A stretch of DNA of 64,000 nucleotides from Rhodococcus sp. IEGM 1409 (GCF_030056735.1 NZ_JASHKN010000001.1:744001-808000), one strand, 5' to 3'; counted from the first letter of the stretch, positions 17,256 through 26,972 are shown. Program-made: numbers and translations. The notes: generated by a model not told the origin, from the letters alone.

Positions 17256-18935
17256 ATGAATGACAGCATCACTCACTACCGCAACGGAAAGATCTTCACG
17301 GCCGCCGAGGACGAGTGGGCCGAATCGATAGTCGTCGAGGGCCAACAGTTCAGATTCGTGGGCGAAACCGTCTATGCCGAAATCCTTGCTCCCGACGCCG
17401 AAGTGGTCGATCTCGAAGGTGCGGTCGTGCTCCCCGGTTTTGTCGACGCCCATACACATTTGGTCATGATGGGATTTGCGCTGCAGAAGCTCGATCTCCT
17501 CGATGCCACCGATCTTGTCGACATTCAGTCCAGCATCCGGCAATTCGCGGAATCGAACCCGGACGCGCCGCGCCTGTTGGGTCGCAGCTGGTTGTTCTCG
17601 GCACTGAACGGAGAGCACCCGAACCGAGAGATGATCGACGCCGTAGTGCCCGACCGTCCGGTGTACCTCGACGCCAACGACGTACATTCGGTCTGGGTGA
17701 ACACCGCAGCACTGCGAGAACTCGGCATCGACGCCAACACTCCCGACCCGATCGGCGGTCGGATCGGCAGAGACCCGGAAACGGGTGAAGCGACCGGGAT
17801 GCTGTACGAGACGGCCATGATGCTCTACGTCTGGCCGAAACTGGCGGAACTCGCTTCGGACGAAGACCGGGACGCTGCCCTCGCGCTCGCGTTCCACCAC
17901 TATCTCGAGGACGGCGTCACCGGCGCGGTGGACATGGCTCTCGGCGTGGACGAATTGGCCTCGCTGGAACGAGCTTTGGACGCCGGGGACGGCACTCTGC
18001 CGCTACGAGTTGCGGCTCACTGGCTGATGACCCGCGAAGACAACGAGGCCGACAACGTGCGGCAAGTTCACGATGCCATCGAGCTCCACAAGCGCATCCA
18101 AGGGCCGTGGCTCCGAATCGCCGGTATCAAGATCATCATCGACGGTGTGATCGACAGTTGCACTGCCGCAATGAAAGAACCCTACTCGAACGGCACCAAC
18201 GCCGAGCCCATCTGGGATCTGGAGTCCTTGATCCCGGTCGTGACCGCAGCTGACGCCGCAGGCCTGCAGATCGCCATGCACGCGATCGGCGACGAGGCGT
18301 CGGAAATCGGATTGACTGCACTCGAGTACGCGATCGCCGCCAACGGAGACATTCCCCGCAGGCACCGAATGGAACACTTGGAGTCCATCACGCGAGACAA
18401 CGTCGAACGGCTGGCCCGCCTGGGCATCATCGCCTCGATGCAGCCAGTTCACGCTGACCCTGCGATTCAGGAGAACTGGCAGGCGATGCTCGGCGACTAT
18501 CGCGTGAATCGCGCGTATCCCTGGCCTGAATTCACCGAGGCCGGAGCGGTTCTGGCGTTGGGTTCGGACGCTCCGACTGCGCCTCACCCGCCGCTGCCGA
18601 ACATGTTCATCGCCACTACCCGCCGATCCGCAATCGATCCGTCGCTGGCACCCAATTTGCCGAAGTACGCCCTCCCCCTCGCGGACGCGCTGGCGCACGC
18701 AACTCGTGACGCTGCCTACTCGTGCAGATGGGAGGATGTGACCGGCCAACTGGTTCGGGGTAAAGCAGCCGATTTTGTCGTGCTGAAACAAGATCCGTTC
18801 ACCGAAGGGGTCGATTCTCTCCTGACCACGGAGATCGCAATGACCGTGGTTGCCGGATCCGTGCGATACGACGCAACGGAAGTTGCGAACACCGGAGCCG
18901 CAAACACCGAAGCCGCGAACACCGAAGCCCGATAG
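17256..18935 (+). CDS. Amidohydrolase, YtcJ-like metal-dependent hydrolase
   Basis: A 559-aa TIM-barrel amidohydrolase. The N-terminal metal motif is VDAHTHLVMMG (residues about 47-57). Downstream signatures of the YtcJ/AepA group are IKIIIDGVIDSCTAAM (about 290-305), MHAIGDEA (about 343-350), HRMEHLE and LGSDAPTAPHPP. It probably hydrolyses an amide, carbamate or urea-like bond with one or two divalent metals. The frame reaches back to 17190 inside the MFS gene; ATG 17256 was chosen because it opens right after the MFS stop and begins the family-like N-terminus. The C-terminus is extended by three ANTEA-like repeats. Confidence 0.85.
   Translation: MNDSITHYRNGKIFTAAEDEWAESIVVEGQQFRFVGETVYAEILAPDAEVVDLEGAVVLPGFVDAHTHLVMMGFALQKLDLLDATDLVDIQSSIRQFAESNPDAPRLLGRSWLFSALNGEHPNREMIDAVVPDRPVYLDANDVHSVWVNTAALRELGIDANTPDPIGGRIGRDPETGEATGMLYETAMMLYVWPKLAELASDEDRDAALALAFHHYLEDGVTGAVDMALGVDELASLERALDAGDGTLPLRVAAHWLMTREDNEADNVRQVHDAIELHKRIQGPWLRIAGIKIIIDGVIDSCTAAMKEPYSNGTNAEPIWDLESLIPVVTAADAAGLQIAMHAIGDEASEIGLTALEYAIAANGDIPRRHRMEHLESITRDNVERLARLGIIASMQPVHADPAIQENWQAMLGDYRVNRAYPWPEFTEAGAVLALGSDAPTAPHPPLPNMFIATTRRSAIDPSLAPNLPKYALPLADALAHATRDAAYSCRWEDVTGQLVRGKAADFVVLKQDPFTEGVDSLLTTEIAMTVVAGSVRYDATEVANTGAANTEAANTEAR
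18885..18929 (+). repeat. Three tandem 15-bp repeats at the 3' end of the amidohydrolase gene
   Basis: Copies at 18885-18899, 18900-18914 and 18915-18929 read GCGAACACCGGAGCC, GCAAACACCGAAGCC and GCGAACACCGAAGCC. They encode ANTGA, ANTEA and ANTEA just before the stop. They keep the frame, so copy number could vary between strains without harming the enzyme. Confidence 0.85.
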
Positions 18936-19032
18936 CCGATCGTTACCAGTTGTTCGATAACGCAAGCGCATATCCAGGCGACAGAACGAAGGAGGGACTT
19001 GAACACGTGAACCCATACTCTCTGGAGGACGC

Positions 19033-19677
19033 ATGCGCAGGAAAGCTCCGATTTCGGTCGTCGCCGCGGCCATTGCACTGGTGACGGCCACTGCCCTGAT
19101 GGTCGCCGGTTGCGGGTCGACCGAAGGAACACCTGAAGCGGCGGCGAGTTCAACCGCAGCGGCACCTTCGACGGCAAGCGAATCCGAGACGACGGTAGCG
19201 AGTTCTCCCCCGCCCCAATCGGACACCCGCACAAGCGCATCCACGGCGGCAACTACCACAAAAATCCCCACTTCGGGTCCCTGCCTGGACGTCGGCTCTC
19301 CGCTCGTCACCGATGCCATCAGCACGTTGGGTACCGACGTCAACGGAGGCAACTGGATACCGACATCCTCGAGCGAGGAGCAGGTCGGTAATTGCCCTGA
19401 CCTGCTCTGGGTTTCGGTCGACGGCGACGGCGTCGGCGATGCAACGTATCAGACACATGTTCTGTTCTTCCGTGACGGAACATACCTGGGCACGGCTACC
19501 AGTAAGCCGTACTCGTACACACACGTCATCGACAGCAACAAGGGTTCGGTGTCCGTCCAATACCGTTGGCTGCTGGACGACGACGCATTCTGCTGCCCCC
19601 AAGGCGGACCGAACATCGTGAACTTCACGTGGAACGGAAGCGCCGTGGTTGCCGACGGTCAGTTCCCGCCCTCCTGA
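19033..19677 (+). CDS. LppP/LprE-like lipoprotein
   Basis: A 214-aa lipoprotein: signal segment VVAAAIALVTATALMVAGC with the lipobox VAGC at about residues 24-27. A low-complexity Ser/Thr/Ala linker follows (about 30-75), then a C-terminal globular domain of about 130 aa with cysteine pairs (PCLDV, GNCPDL, DAFCCPQGG). The domain resembles the LppP/LprE family of mycobacterial and rhodococcal lipoproteins of unknown function. ATG 19033 is preceded by GGAGG at 19024-19028. It would be anchored on the outer face of the plasma membrane. A strong hairpin terminator follows. Confidence 0.8.
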   Translation: MRRKAPISVVAAAIALVTATALMVAGCGSTEGTPEAAASSTAAAPSTASESETTVASSPPPQSDTRTSASTAATTTKIPTSGPCLDVGSPLVTDAISTLGTDVNGGNWIPTSSSEEQVGNCPDLLWVSVDGDGVGDATYQTHVLFFRDGTYLGTATSKPYSYTHVIDSNKGSVSVQYRWLLDDDAFCCPQGGPNIVNFTWNGSAVVADGQFPPS

Positions 19678-19708
19678 ACTTGTCTACGTACGATTCGGCT
19701 CCGAACAC

Positions 19709-19746
19709 AACTGTGCCCCAGCAACAACGGTTGCTGGGGCACAGTT
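19709..19746. terminator. Perfect 17-bp hairpin terminator
   Basis: Arms 19709-19725 and 19730-19746 (AACTGTGCCCCAGCAAC and its complement) with an AACG loop, followed by TTTCTT. It ends the lipoprotein transcript and lies between convergent genes. Confidence 0.9.
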
Positions 19747-19754
19747 TCTTCGAG

Positions 19755-19802
19755 CTACTCGCTGACGCTCTTACTCACCGACGCTGTTACTCGCTGACGC
19801 CG
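19755..19802. repeat. Three tandem 16-bp repeats around the stop codon of the indolepyruvate oxidoreductase gene
   Basis: Copies at 19755-19770, 19771-19786 and 19787-19802 share the core TACTC(G/A)C(T/C)GACGC. On the minus strand the first copy reached encodes GVSE and the stop. The other two are downstream duplications of that end, each again carrying an in-register stop-like TAA/TAG. Confidence 0.8.
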
Positions 19803-22800
19803 AGTTCGCGTAGGCGGGTCTTGTACAGCTCGATGTTGCCGAGCTTGATGTCCTCGTAGCCACGAACCACGTCCGGCAGCGCCGCGATCTCGACGGCGCG
19901 ATCGTATCCGTCGGTGCCGAGCGTACGAGAGAGATCAGCGATCATGGCCTCGTACTCGGCGAGCAGTTCACGCTCGACCTTACGGACGTGCATGTAGCCG
20001 AACGGGTCGAGCTTGGTGCCGCGAAGCTTCTTGCCCTTGGCCAGAACCTTCAACGCAACATGCGACTTGGGTCCGAGACCGATCTTCTTCTTGCGGCCCA
20101 TCACTCGAAGGATCGGCGGGTGGAGCTTGTAGGTCAGGTTCTCCCCGGCCGGCACCTGAGACTTGACGTCCTCGATGAAAGCGGGGTCCACCAGCATACG
20201 AGCCACTTCGTACTCGTCCTTGTACGCGGTGAACTTGAACAGACCGCGGGCAACCGCTTCGCTGAAGTCGGTCCGCTCGGTTGCGGCACGCTCAGCGGTC
20301 CAGACCGCCTGGACCTGATCGATGTAACGCTGCGCGATCTTGACGGACTGGAACTCGATGAGCTGCGCAGCACGCAGTTCCACCAGTCGCAGGGTTTCAC
20401 CGGAGAAGGTGGTTCCGGCGAACATGTGAGCCGGTGCGACCACGGGTTCGCGGACGGACTTGACCGGCGTGGTGACAGCCGAGAACGCAGCGGGGTCGGC
20501 GATTGCTGCACGACCCCAACGGAAAGCCGCGATGTTCGCGTCCACGGCAACGCCGTTGATGCCGATCGCTTCTTCGATGGCCTCGGCCGGCAGACGAAGT
20601 CCACCGCTCTGGTAGGCCGCGCCGATCAGCAAGAAGTTGGCCGCTGCGGTGTTACCGAACAACTCCTGCGCCGCTGCGAGGGCGTCGAAGGAACGCAGGG
20701 TGCGCGAGACCTTGTCGAGGCGGGCGAGGAGTGAGGTCTCCTCGGGGTAGCGAACAGCCTTGTCGTAGACCATGTCGCCGGTCGGCGTCTGCGACGTCGA
20801 TGCGATGGAGACCGTTTTCTCGGAGTTTCCGTAGTCGAGGTTCTTGTTGTCCGTCGCGGTCAGCAGGTCGAATGCGACGATGCAATCCGCACTGCCCGGG
20901 GTCAGGCGGTTGGACGGCTCGAGCGCACTGGAGCTGAAACGCAGGTGCGAGACAACAGGTCCGGCCTTCTGGCTCAGTCCGATCTGGTCAAGGCTCTCCA
21001 CCTCGAGGCCGGCGCGCAATGCCGCAGTGGCGAGCACCTGATTGACGGTCACGATGCCGGTTCCGCCGATACCCGCCAGGAAAATGTTCTGCGTGGAGGT
21101 GAGCAGGCCGAAATCAGGATCTGCGACGACCGGCGGGACGGGACGTGCGGCCTTGGAAGCCTTCTTGCCCGGCACCAGTTCGACGGTCACGAACGACGGG
21201 CAATCACCGTCCATGCAGGTGTAGTCGGTGTTGCAGGACGTCTGATCGATCTTCGTCTTGCGGCCGTACTCGGTGTCCACGGGCTGGACCGAAAGGCAGT
21301 TCGACTTGACGCCGCAGTCACCGCACCCCTCGCACACTGCCTCGTTGATGACCACGCGAGTGTTGCGAGTGGGCAGCGTGCCGCGCTTGCGCTGACGACG
21401 AGCGTCCGCCGCACAGTGCTGGTCGTAGATCAGCACTGTGACGCCCTTGATCTCGCGAAGCTCCTTCTGAGCCTCGTCGAGGCGATCGCGGTGCCAGAGC
21501 TTGGTGCCCTTGGCCAGCGCGCGCTTGCTGTGACGCGAAGGCTCGTCAGCGCAGATGATGATCTGCTTGACGCCCTCGGTGGTCAGCTTGTGGCTGAGTT
21601 GAGCAACGGAGAGGGCACCTTCGGCGTCCTGTGCACCGGTCATCGCCACTACCTCGTTGTAGAGCAACTTGTAGGTGATGTTCACGCCTGCAGCGATGCA
21701 CGCCTGGACAGCCAACTGACCGGAATGGAAGAAGGTGCCGTCGCCGATGTTCTGGAACAGGTGAGGCACGTCGGTGAACGGTGCCTGCCCGATCCACTGG
21801 CTGCCCTCGCCACCCATCTGCGTCAGACCGGTGACAGCGCTGTCCTCACGGCCGGACATGGTGACGAGTGTGTGGCAACCGATTCCGCCGCCACCGATGG
21901 AACCCTCGGGGATAGCGGTGGAACGGTTGTGGGGGCACCCGCTGCAGAAATACGCGGTTCGCTTGGCGGAGAGCACATTCAGCGACAGCGGCGCCGGGAG
22001 GGTGCGCTTGAGCTCGACGTGCGGCTTGAGTACGCGGCGCAACGGCGCGAGCAACCGGCCTGCGGTCAGCTCACCGCTGGCAGGCATGAGCAGACGGCCC
22101 TGACCGTCACGCTTGCCGATGATGCGTGGGGCATCATCGGTGCCGTACAGAACTTCCCGAATCTGAGCCTCGATGAACGCAGTCTTGTCCTCGACCACGA
22201 CGATCTGCTCGAGACCTTCGGCGAACTCTCGAACCTTCTCGCCCACAACGGGATAACACATGCCGATACGGAGGAGGCGGATACCGGCGCGGTGCAGCGC
22301 AGCGTCGTCGACACCGAGATCTGCCAGCGCCTGCCGGACGGAGTCGAAAGTTGTACCGGTGGCCACGATACCGATCTTCGCGCCCGACGGGTTGACCTCG
22401 ATCACATCAAGATTGTTGGCAGTTCCGTACGCGTGCACAAGATCCCAGCGCGGGCCGTACAAATCGGCCTCCGCGATGACACTGTCCGGCGGCGCGGCCA
22501 TCTGACGCTGCTTGTAAACGAAGGGCTTGCCCTCGAACTGCACCTCCGGAACCACGATGTCGAAATCCGCGATGCTGCCGTCGATCGTCCAGGCACCGTC
22601 GGCGACGTCGGCAACGATCTTGAGCGCCACGACACAACCGGACACACGCGAGAGAGCAACAGCGTGCATACCCATCGTGATGATCTCTTCGGCATTACGC
22701 GGAAACAGAACCGGCACACCCATCGCGGCAAGCGAGCGCTCACTGACAGCAGGAACCGTAGAAGACTTCGACGCCGGGTCGTCACCCACCAGCAGAACCA

Positions 22801-23242
22801 CCCCACCCTTCGGGTTCACGCCATACATGTTCGCGTGACGAATGGTGTCGGTAGCGCGGTCCACACCAGGGCCCTTGCCATACCAGACACCGGTCACACC
22901 GTCATGGGTCGCAGTTCCCGCGGGGAGATCCGTCTGACTTCCCCACACCGCCGTGGCAGCAAGTTCCTCGTTGAAACCGGGAATGAAGGTGATGTCGTGC
23001 TCTGCGAGCACCTTGGGCATCCCGTGAAGCATCTTGTCGACGCCGCCGAGCGGACTGCCCTGGTAACCGGACACGAAAGTAGCAATACGCTTACCCGCAC
23101 GAATATCGCGAACGTGCTGCTCGACGAAACCACGTGCAATCGCCTGAACACCGGTCAGCAACACCGGTCCCGACCCCGACCGGTACCGATCATCGAGGTC
23201 ATAGGGCTTGGCCTGGGCTACGCCCGACACCAGTTCAGTCAT
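19787..23242 (-). CDS. Indolepyruvate ferredoxin oxidoreductase, fused alpha-beta form
   Basis: An 1151-aa thiamine-diphosphate 2-oxoacid:ferredoxin oxidoreductase that decarboxylates aryl pyruvates (indolepyruvate, phenylpyruvate type) to aryl-acetyl-CoA. The N-terminal pyrimidine-binding part begins after GPVLLTGVQAIARG. The TPP-binding region is at about 440-560 (GGGGIGCHTLV, GDGTFFHSGQLAVQA). An iron-sulfur segment is at about 640-700 (CEGCGDCGVKSNCLSVQP then CNTDYTCMDGDCP). The gamma-type domain starts at NIFLAGIGGTGIVTV. All functional parts seem intact. The gene stands alone on its strand, with a 321-bp upstream region shared with a TipA-like regulator. A link to aromatic amino acid breakdown with the hmg operon 13 kb away is plausible. 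Confidence 0.92.
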   Translation of the reverse strand: MTELVSGVAQAKPYDLDDRYRSGSGPVLLTGVQAIARGFVEQHVRDIRAGKRIATFVSGYQGSPLGGVDKMLHGMPKVLAEHDITFIPGFNEELAATAVWGSQTDLPAGTATHDGVTGVWYGKGPGVDRATDTIRHANMYGVNPKGGVVLLVGDDPASKSSTVPAVSERSLAAMGVPVLFPRNAEEIITMGMHAVALSRVSGCVVALKIVADVADGAWTIDGSIADFDIVVPEVQFEGKPFVYKQRQMAAPPDSVIAEADLYGPRWDLVHAYGTANNLDVIEVNPSGAKIGIVATGTTFDSVRQALADLGVDDAALHRAGIRLLRIGMCYPVVGEKVREFAEGLEQIVVVEDKTAFIEAQIREVLYGTDDAPRIIGKRDGQGRLLMPASGELTAGRLLAPLRRVLKPHVELKRTLPAPLSLNVLSAKRTAYFCSGCPHNRSTAIPEGSIGGGGIGCHTLVTMSGREDSAVTGLTQMGGEGSQWIGQAPFTDVPHLFQNIGDGTFFHSGQLAVQACIAAGVNITYKLLYNEVVAMTGAQDAEGALSVAQLSHKLTTEGVKQIIICADEPSRHSKRALAKGTKLWHRDRLDEAQKELREIKGVTVLIYDQHCAADARRQRKRGTLPTRNTRVVINEAVCEGCGDCGVKSNCLSVQPVDTEYGRKTKIDQTSCNTDYTCMDGDCPSFVTVELVPGKKASKAARPVPPVVADPDFGLLTSTQNIFLAGIGGTGIVTVNQVLATAALRAGLEVESLDQIGLSQKAGPVVSHLRFSSSALEPSNRLTPGSADCIVAFDLLTATDNKNLDYGNSEKTVSIASTSQTPTGDMVYDKAVRYPEETSLLARLDKVSRTLRSFDALAAAQELFGNTAAANFLLIGAAYQSGGLRLPAEAIEEAIGINGVAVDANIAAFRWGRAAIADPAAFSAVTTPVKSVREPVVAPAHMFAGTTFSGETLRLVELRAAQLIEFQSVKIAQRYIDQVQAVWTAERAATERTDFSEAVARGLFKFTAYKDEYEVARMLVDPAFIEDVKSQVPAGENLTYKLHPPILRVMGRKKKIGLGPKSHVALKVLAKGKKLRGTKLDPFGYMHVRKVERELLAEYEAMIADLSRTLGTDGYDRAVEIAALPDVVRGYEDIKLGNIELYKTRLRELGVSE

Positions 23243-23563
23243 CGTGGACCACCGTTCCGTCTGCAGTGCATTTCAACTACCGTGCATTTTCAACAACCGC
23301 GTAACTCGATCTGTTCAGATGATCGTGGTCGAGGTATGTGAAAGCGTCAACAGAGGATTGTTCAACTATTCAAATTGACAATTTGTGAGCCAAATCACGT
23401 GACCTAGGTCATCGAATCAATCAGTTGGAGACCCGTTCGTGGCGCTACGGCGAAACGGACATAAAACGTTCCCGACAATGCAAACAGAGGACATCCTTGA
23501 CATTGACGCAACGTCAACTTGCATGCTGAATGAGCACAACCGATCTGAGAGTAGGAACTCCAC
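23243..23563. other. Divergent intergenic region between the indolepyruvate oxidoreductase and TipA-like genes
   Basis: 321 bp with no gene. It holds the TipA-like promoter at the right end, a perfect 12-bp palindrome TGACCTAGGTCA at 23400-23411, and an AT-richer stretch around 23360-23395. The palindrome is a candidate operator for the oxidoreductase gene. Confidence 0.5.
23497..23527 (+). promoter_or_regulatory. MerR-type promoter with operator between -35 and -10
   Basis: TTGACA (23497-23502) can serve as the -35 box. The inverted repeat TTGACG / CGTCAA (23503-23508 and 23512-23517) fills the spacer. A weak -10 lies at 23522-23527 with a long 19-bp spacing. This is the arrangement MerR/TipA activators untwist. 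Confidence 0.6.
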
Positions 23564-24319
23564 GTGAGCGAATGGTCCATCCAAGAACTCGCCAAATCCG
23601 CCGGTACCACCAGCAGAACGCTGCGTCACTACGGCGATCTCGGGCTCCTGGAACCGAGCCGCATCGGCGCCAACGGCTACCGCTTCTACGACGAAGACGC
23701 CCTGGTGCGGTTGCAACGCATCCTGCTGCTCCGGGAACTCGGACTCGGATTGCCGGCCATCGCCGAAGTCCTCACCGGTGAACGCGACACGGCCTCCGCT
23801 CTGCGTACCCACCTCGAACTTCTCGAGCAAGAGCGCACGCGGATCTCGAGACAGATCGAATCGGTCAACAGGACCTTGAACAAAACGAAGAAAGGTGAAT
23901 CACTCATGCCGGAAGATGTTTTCGACGGGTTCGACCACACCCGATACAAGGACGAGGTCATCGAGCGTTGGGGCAAGGACGCCTACACCAGCGGCGACAA
24001 CTGGTGGCGATCGATGTCCGAGCAGGACCGGAAAGCGCATCTGCATACTCAAGCTGACATCGCAGAGGCATTCGGCACCGCACTGACAGATGGCCTGTCC
24101 GCGGAGAGCGACGACGTCCAGTCTATTACCCAGAGACAGTTCGAGTGGATAAAGATCGGTTGGCAGGGAAGGACTCCCAGCGCCGACGCTTTCACCGGAC
24201 TCGGCCAGATGTACGTCGACGATCCCCGCTTCACTGCAAACTACGACAAGTACGGAGAAGGCACCGCTTCGCTGGTCCGTGATGCGATGAAGGTCTACGC
24301 CGAACGCAACCTGCACTAG
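23564..24319 (+). CDS. TipA-like MerR regulator with C-terminal antibiotic-binding (TipAS) domain
   Basis: A 251-aa protein: an N-terminal MerR winged helix (WSIQELAKSAGTTSRTLRHY, residues 4-23), a dimerisation helix to about 110, then a TipAS-like globin-fold domain (DVFDGFDHTRYKDEVIERWG onwards) that in TipA binds thiopeptide-type antibiotics. Met115 (ATG 23906) follows AAAGG at 23891-23895, so the drug-binding domain may also be made alone, as in Streptomyces TipAS. The promoter has an operator in the -35/-10 spacer, indicating autoactivation. It ends 7 bp from the convergent LAL regulator. Confidence 0.9.
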   Translation: MSEWSIQELAKSAGTTSRTLRHYGDLGLLEPSRIGANGYRFYDEDALVRLQRILLLRELGLGLPAIAEVLTGERDTASALRTHLELLEQERTRISRQIESVNRTLNKTKKGESLMPEDVFDGFDHTRYKDEVIERWGKDAYTSGDNWWRSMSEQDRKAHLHTQADIAEAFGTALTDGLSAESDDVQSITQRQFEWIKIGWQGRTPSADAFTGLGQMYVDDPRFTANYDKYGEGTASLVRDAMKVYAERNLH

Positions 24320-24326
24320 CCGGTAA

Positions 24327-26972
24327 TCAGTCCTGCCCGCTGCCGAGCAGGTTGTGTCGGTGCGCTGCCGCGACGGCCTCTTCCCGGGAATGCGCACCGA
24401 GTTTGCGATACAGGGCACGGAGATGACTCTTCAACGTGTTGTTGGATACGAACAGCTTTCGCGCTATCTCACCGATCGGAATGCCGAGACCCAGTTCCAC
24501 GAGAACGTCCATCTCCCGCTTCGTCAATTGAACTCGAACGATCGCCGCCGGATACATCTGCGGCGCTTCGGATTCGAGAAAGGCCGTGACGGCGCTGCTC
24601 GAGTCTTCGGCCCGCTCATCGAGTCGCCTGATCAGATCCCGCGGTATCGTCGCCAGCGCCGACAGGACACCCGAGGTTTCGAGCAGTCCGCGAGCCTGCT
24701 CCCATGGACTCGCGGCAGCGTCGATTGTGCCCAGTTCGCACAGCGCTGCGCATTCGATCAACAACGATTCGAGGCGATTTCTGGTGAGATACTGTCCACT
24801 CCAGTCAATTTCGCGGCACAATTCCAAAGCCTGTGACGGCGCTCCGGTCAGTAGATGCGCACGAGCGACAGAAACCGTGACAACAGCAAACGTGTGCGGG
24901 GCAGCAACTGATTCTTCCAGCGCCTTCGTGCCCTCCCCGGACGCCAACAGAAGATCAATGCGTGCTGCGGCGAGAAGTGCGTCACCGAGCGATCGTTCAC
25001 ACGGATTCACGTGCCCATGCGTAGCCACTGCACGCTGCAAAGAAATCAGGCCCGAGAACGGGTCTGTTTGCAGCAGTGCGAATCTCGTGTACGCGTAGGC
25101 GGCAAATGCCCAGAGATCCCCTGGCGGCGTGATCTCGGCGAGCACGTCCATCGCGGCAGCGCCCGCATTCCGGTCCACGCTGTCGTACGCCACCAGTGCA
25201 CGCGCGATCGCTCCGCCCATGTGCGAAGGTGGTCCCAGCCATCCCGAAACGTCCGGGTGCGTGCTTTCGAGGTGAAGCCACTCTATCGCGTGTGTGACAT
25301 CACCGATCAGCGCGGAGTTGAGCGCAGCATTGCCTGCAGCGTGCCGCAGGACGAACTCCGGACCGTGCTGCACGGCGCCGTGATACGCGAGTCGCAATTC
25401 CACCGCGGCATCACCGAGGTCACCGGTCAATTGATGCGAGACTCCCCAGATCAGCCGCAGGGCGGGTAGTTGAGACCCCAACGCGCCCAACGACTCGTCG
25501 CCGAGTCCGTACACGACGTGCGCCAGTTTGCGTGTGATCTCGGTCGAGCGCTGGTACTTTCCGGACGTTCTCAGTACGACGGATTGGACGGTCCCGACAT
25601 TCAGCACACTGCATGCTCGCGAACTACCGCCTATTGCGCGCAACTCCGCAGGTTCCGTCGGCAGCGAATCACCGTTCATCAACTGTGGACGCAGTCGCGA
25701 TTCGAGTATGTCACGCCCCACCAGGATCGAAGGGTTCTCGGCCAGAATGTCACTGGGAATCGATTGCAACGCCGTCCGAATCAATCCAGTGTGATCGACC
25801 AAGAGATCGGCCCAGTGCCGTTCGAGAATGTCGAGCACCCGAAGCCACTGACGACCGTCCATCGCGTAGCGGACCGCACTGGCGAAATCCGAAGTCGCGA
25901 GAGCGTGATCGACGAGAGCCCGAAAGGGGTCTCCGAATCTCGCCCCTTGTTCGGACCGTATCTGCATGAATGCCAGTCGAATCGACGGCGCAAAATACCA
26001 GGCCGGCTCCCCGGCACGACCGTACCGGAAGATGAGTCCGAAAGACTCGAGCACGTCCAGTTTGCCCGTCACGTCAAGGTCGTCGGACACGACGCCCGCG
26101 ATCGCAGGCGTGACCGTGCGCGCGGCGGCGATCGTCGTCGCGAAGTCGAACAACTCGAGCAATTTGCCCGATCGAGGTGCGGTCCGACTGACATAAGCGA
26201 GGATCGCCTGGTCCACCCGCTTCTGAACGCGTTCGCGCCCACGATTCGGTTCACTCAACCCCGCAACCGCGCTCAGAGCAACCTTCATCAGAACAGGGAC
26301 GCCCGCAACGCGTTCGCAAATCGAATGCACGATGCCGGACGGAAGATGAATCCCGGCGTCCGCAAACAGAATCGTGGACTCGTCGAGTGTGTACCTGAGG
26401 TCGTTCGTGCATAGGTACTCGTCCACGCGTACACCGTCGAGCAAGTCCGTCGCAGACCGGTCCTGTAGCGTGACAATCACTTTCAACCCGGCCAAGCGCA
26501 CGATCAGATCCACGAGTTGGTGGCCCACCTCGTCTCCCTCGACCAGGTCGATGCGATTGAACACCAATACGAACGGCACGGCCGAGGAGTCGAGCAGTGA
26601 TTCGACGGCTCCCACTGGATCGTCGAGTATTTGCGGCGGAGCCTTCAGCGATTCCAACGAATCCTGAATCAGGGCGCGCGCCGAGTTCCAGTAGTCGACG
26701 GGTGTCATCCGTTTCGACGGTGCCGGCACCCACACAACCGGTCTACTCGGCACCGTCCCGAGAGTCGTCAGCCACAAGGCGGCGAGTTCGGTCTTGCCGA
26801 ACCCTCGGGGCGAGTCGATGACCGTCAGCCCCGCGGGGCGCTCCATCAAGGCCAGGAGGCGAGGGCGTACCACGGTGGGTCCACGCCCCGCGAGACGCCG
26901 ATGCAGCGAGCCCGTTCCGCGCGGGTTTCGCTTTGCTCGGGATAGCTGTGATCGATTCGAAGGGGACGTCAC
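24327..26972 (-). CDS. LuxR-family (LAL/MalT-like) ATPase transcriptional regulator
   Basis: An 881-aa large ATP-binding LuxR regulator. A P-loop lies near residues 53-61 (DSPRGFGKTE), followed by a STAND-type NTPase region, a long helical TPR-like sensor region, and a C-terminal LuxR helix-turn-helix (LTKREMDVLVELGLGIPIGE then FVSNNTLKSHLRALYRKLG) in the last 65 residues. The start is a GTG without an obvious ribosome site and may be leaderless. It is divergent from the AraC gene across about 230 bp. Targets cannot be inferred; adjacent genes are the candidates. Confidence 0.88.
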   Translation of the reverse strand: MTSPSNRSQLSRAKRNPRGTGSLHRRLAGRGPTVVRPRLLALMERPAGLTVIDSPRGFGKTELAALWLTTLGTVPSRPVVWVPAPSKRMTPVDYWNSARALIQDSLESLKAPPQILDDPVGAVESLLDSSAVPFVLVFNRIDLVEGDEVGHQLVDLIVRLAGLKVIVTLQDRSATDLLDGVRVDEYLCTNDLRYTLDESTILFADAGIHLPSGIVHSICERVAGVPVLMKVALSAVAGLSEPNRGRERVQKRVDQAILAYVSRTAPRSGKLLELFDFATTIAAARTVTPAIAGVVSDDLDVTGKLDVLESFGLIFRYGRAGEPAWYFAPSIRLAFMQIRSEQGARFGDPFRALVDHALATSDFASAVRYAMDGRQWLRVLDILERHWADLLVDHTGLIRTALQSIPSDILAENPSILVGRDILESRLRPQLMNGDSLPTEPAELRAIGGSSRACSVLNVGTVQSVVLRTSGKYQRSTEITRKLAHVVYGLGDESLGALGSQLPALRLIWGVSHQLTGDLGDAAVELRLAYHGAVQHGPEFVLRHAAGNAALNSALIGDVTHAIEWLHLESTHPDVSGWLGPPSHMGGAIARALVAYDSVDRNAGAAAMDVLAEITPPGDLWAFAAYAYTRFALLQTDPFSGLISLQRAVATHGHVNPCERSLGDALLAAARIDLLLASGEGTKALEESVAAPHTFAVVTVSVARAHLLTGAPSQALELCREIDWSGQYLTRNRLESLLIECAALCELGTIDAAASPWEQARGLLETSGVLSALATIPRDLIRRLDERAEDSSSAVTAFLESEAPQMYPAAIVRVQLTKREMDVLVELGLGIPIGEIARKLFVSNNTLKSHLRALYRKLGAHSREEAVAAAHRHNLLGSGQD

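Noticed and set aside
18990-19032. Possible leader ORF starting at GTG 19008 before the lipoprotein gene
   Set aside because: AAGGAGGG is suggestive, but the short frame overlaps the lipoprotein start and has no supporting feature.
20945-23341. A 798-codon plus-strand frame opposite the indolepyruvate oxidoreductase gene
   Set aside because: It is a codon-bias shadow of a clearly assigned protein on the other strand, with no family motif of its own.
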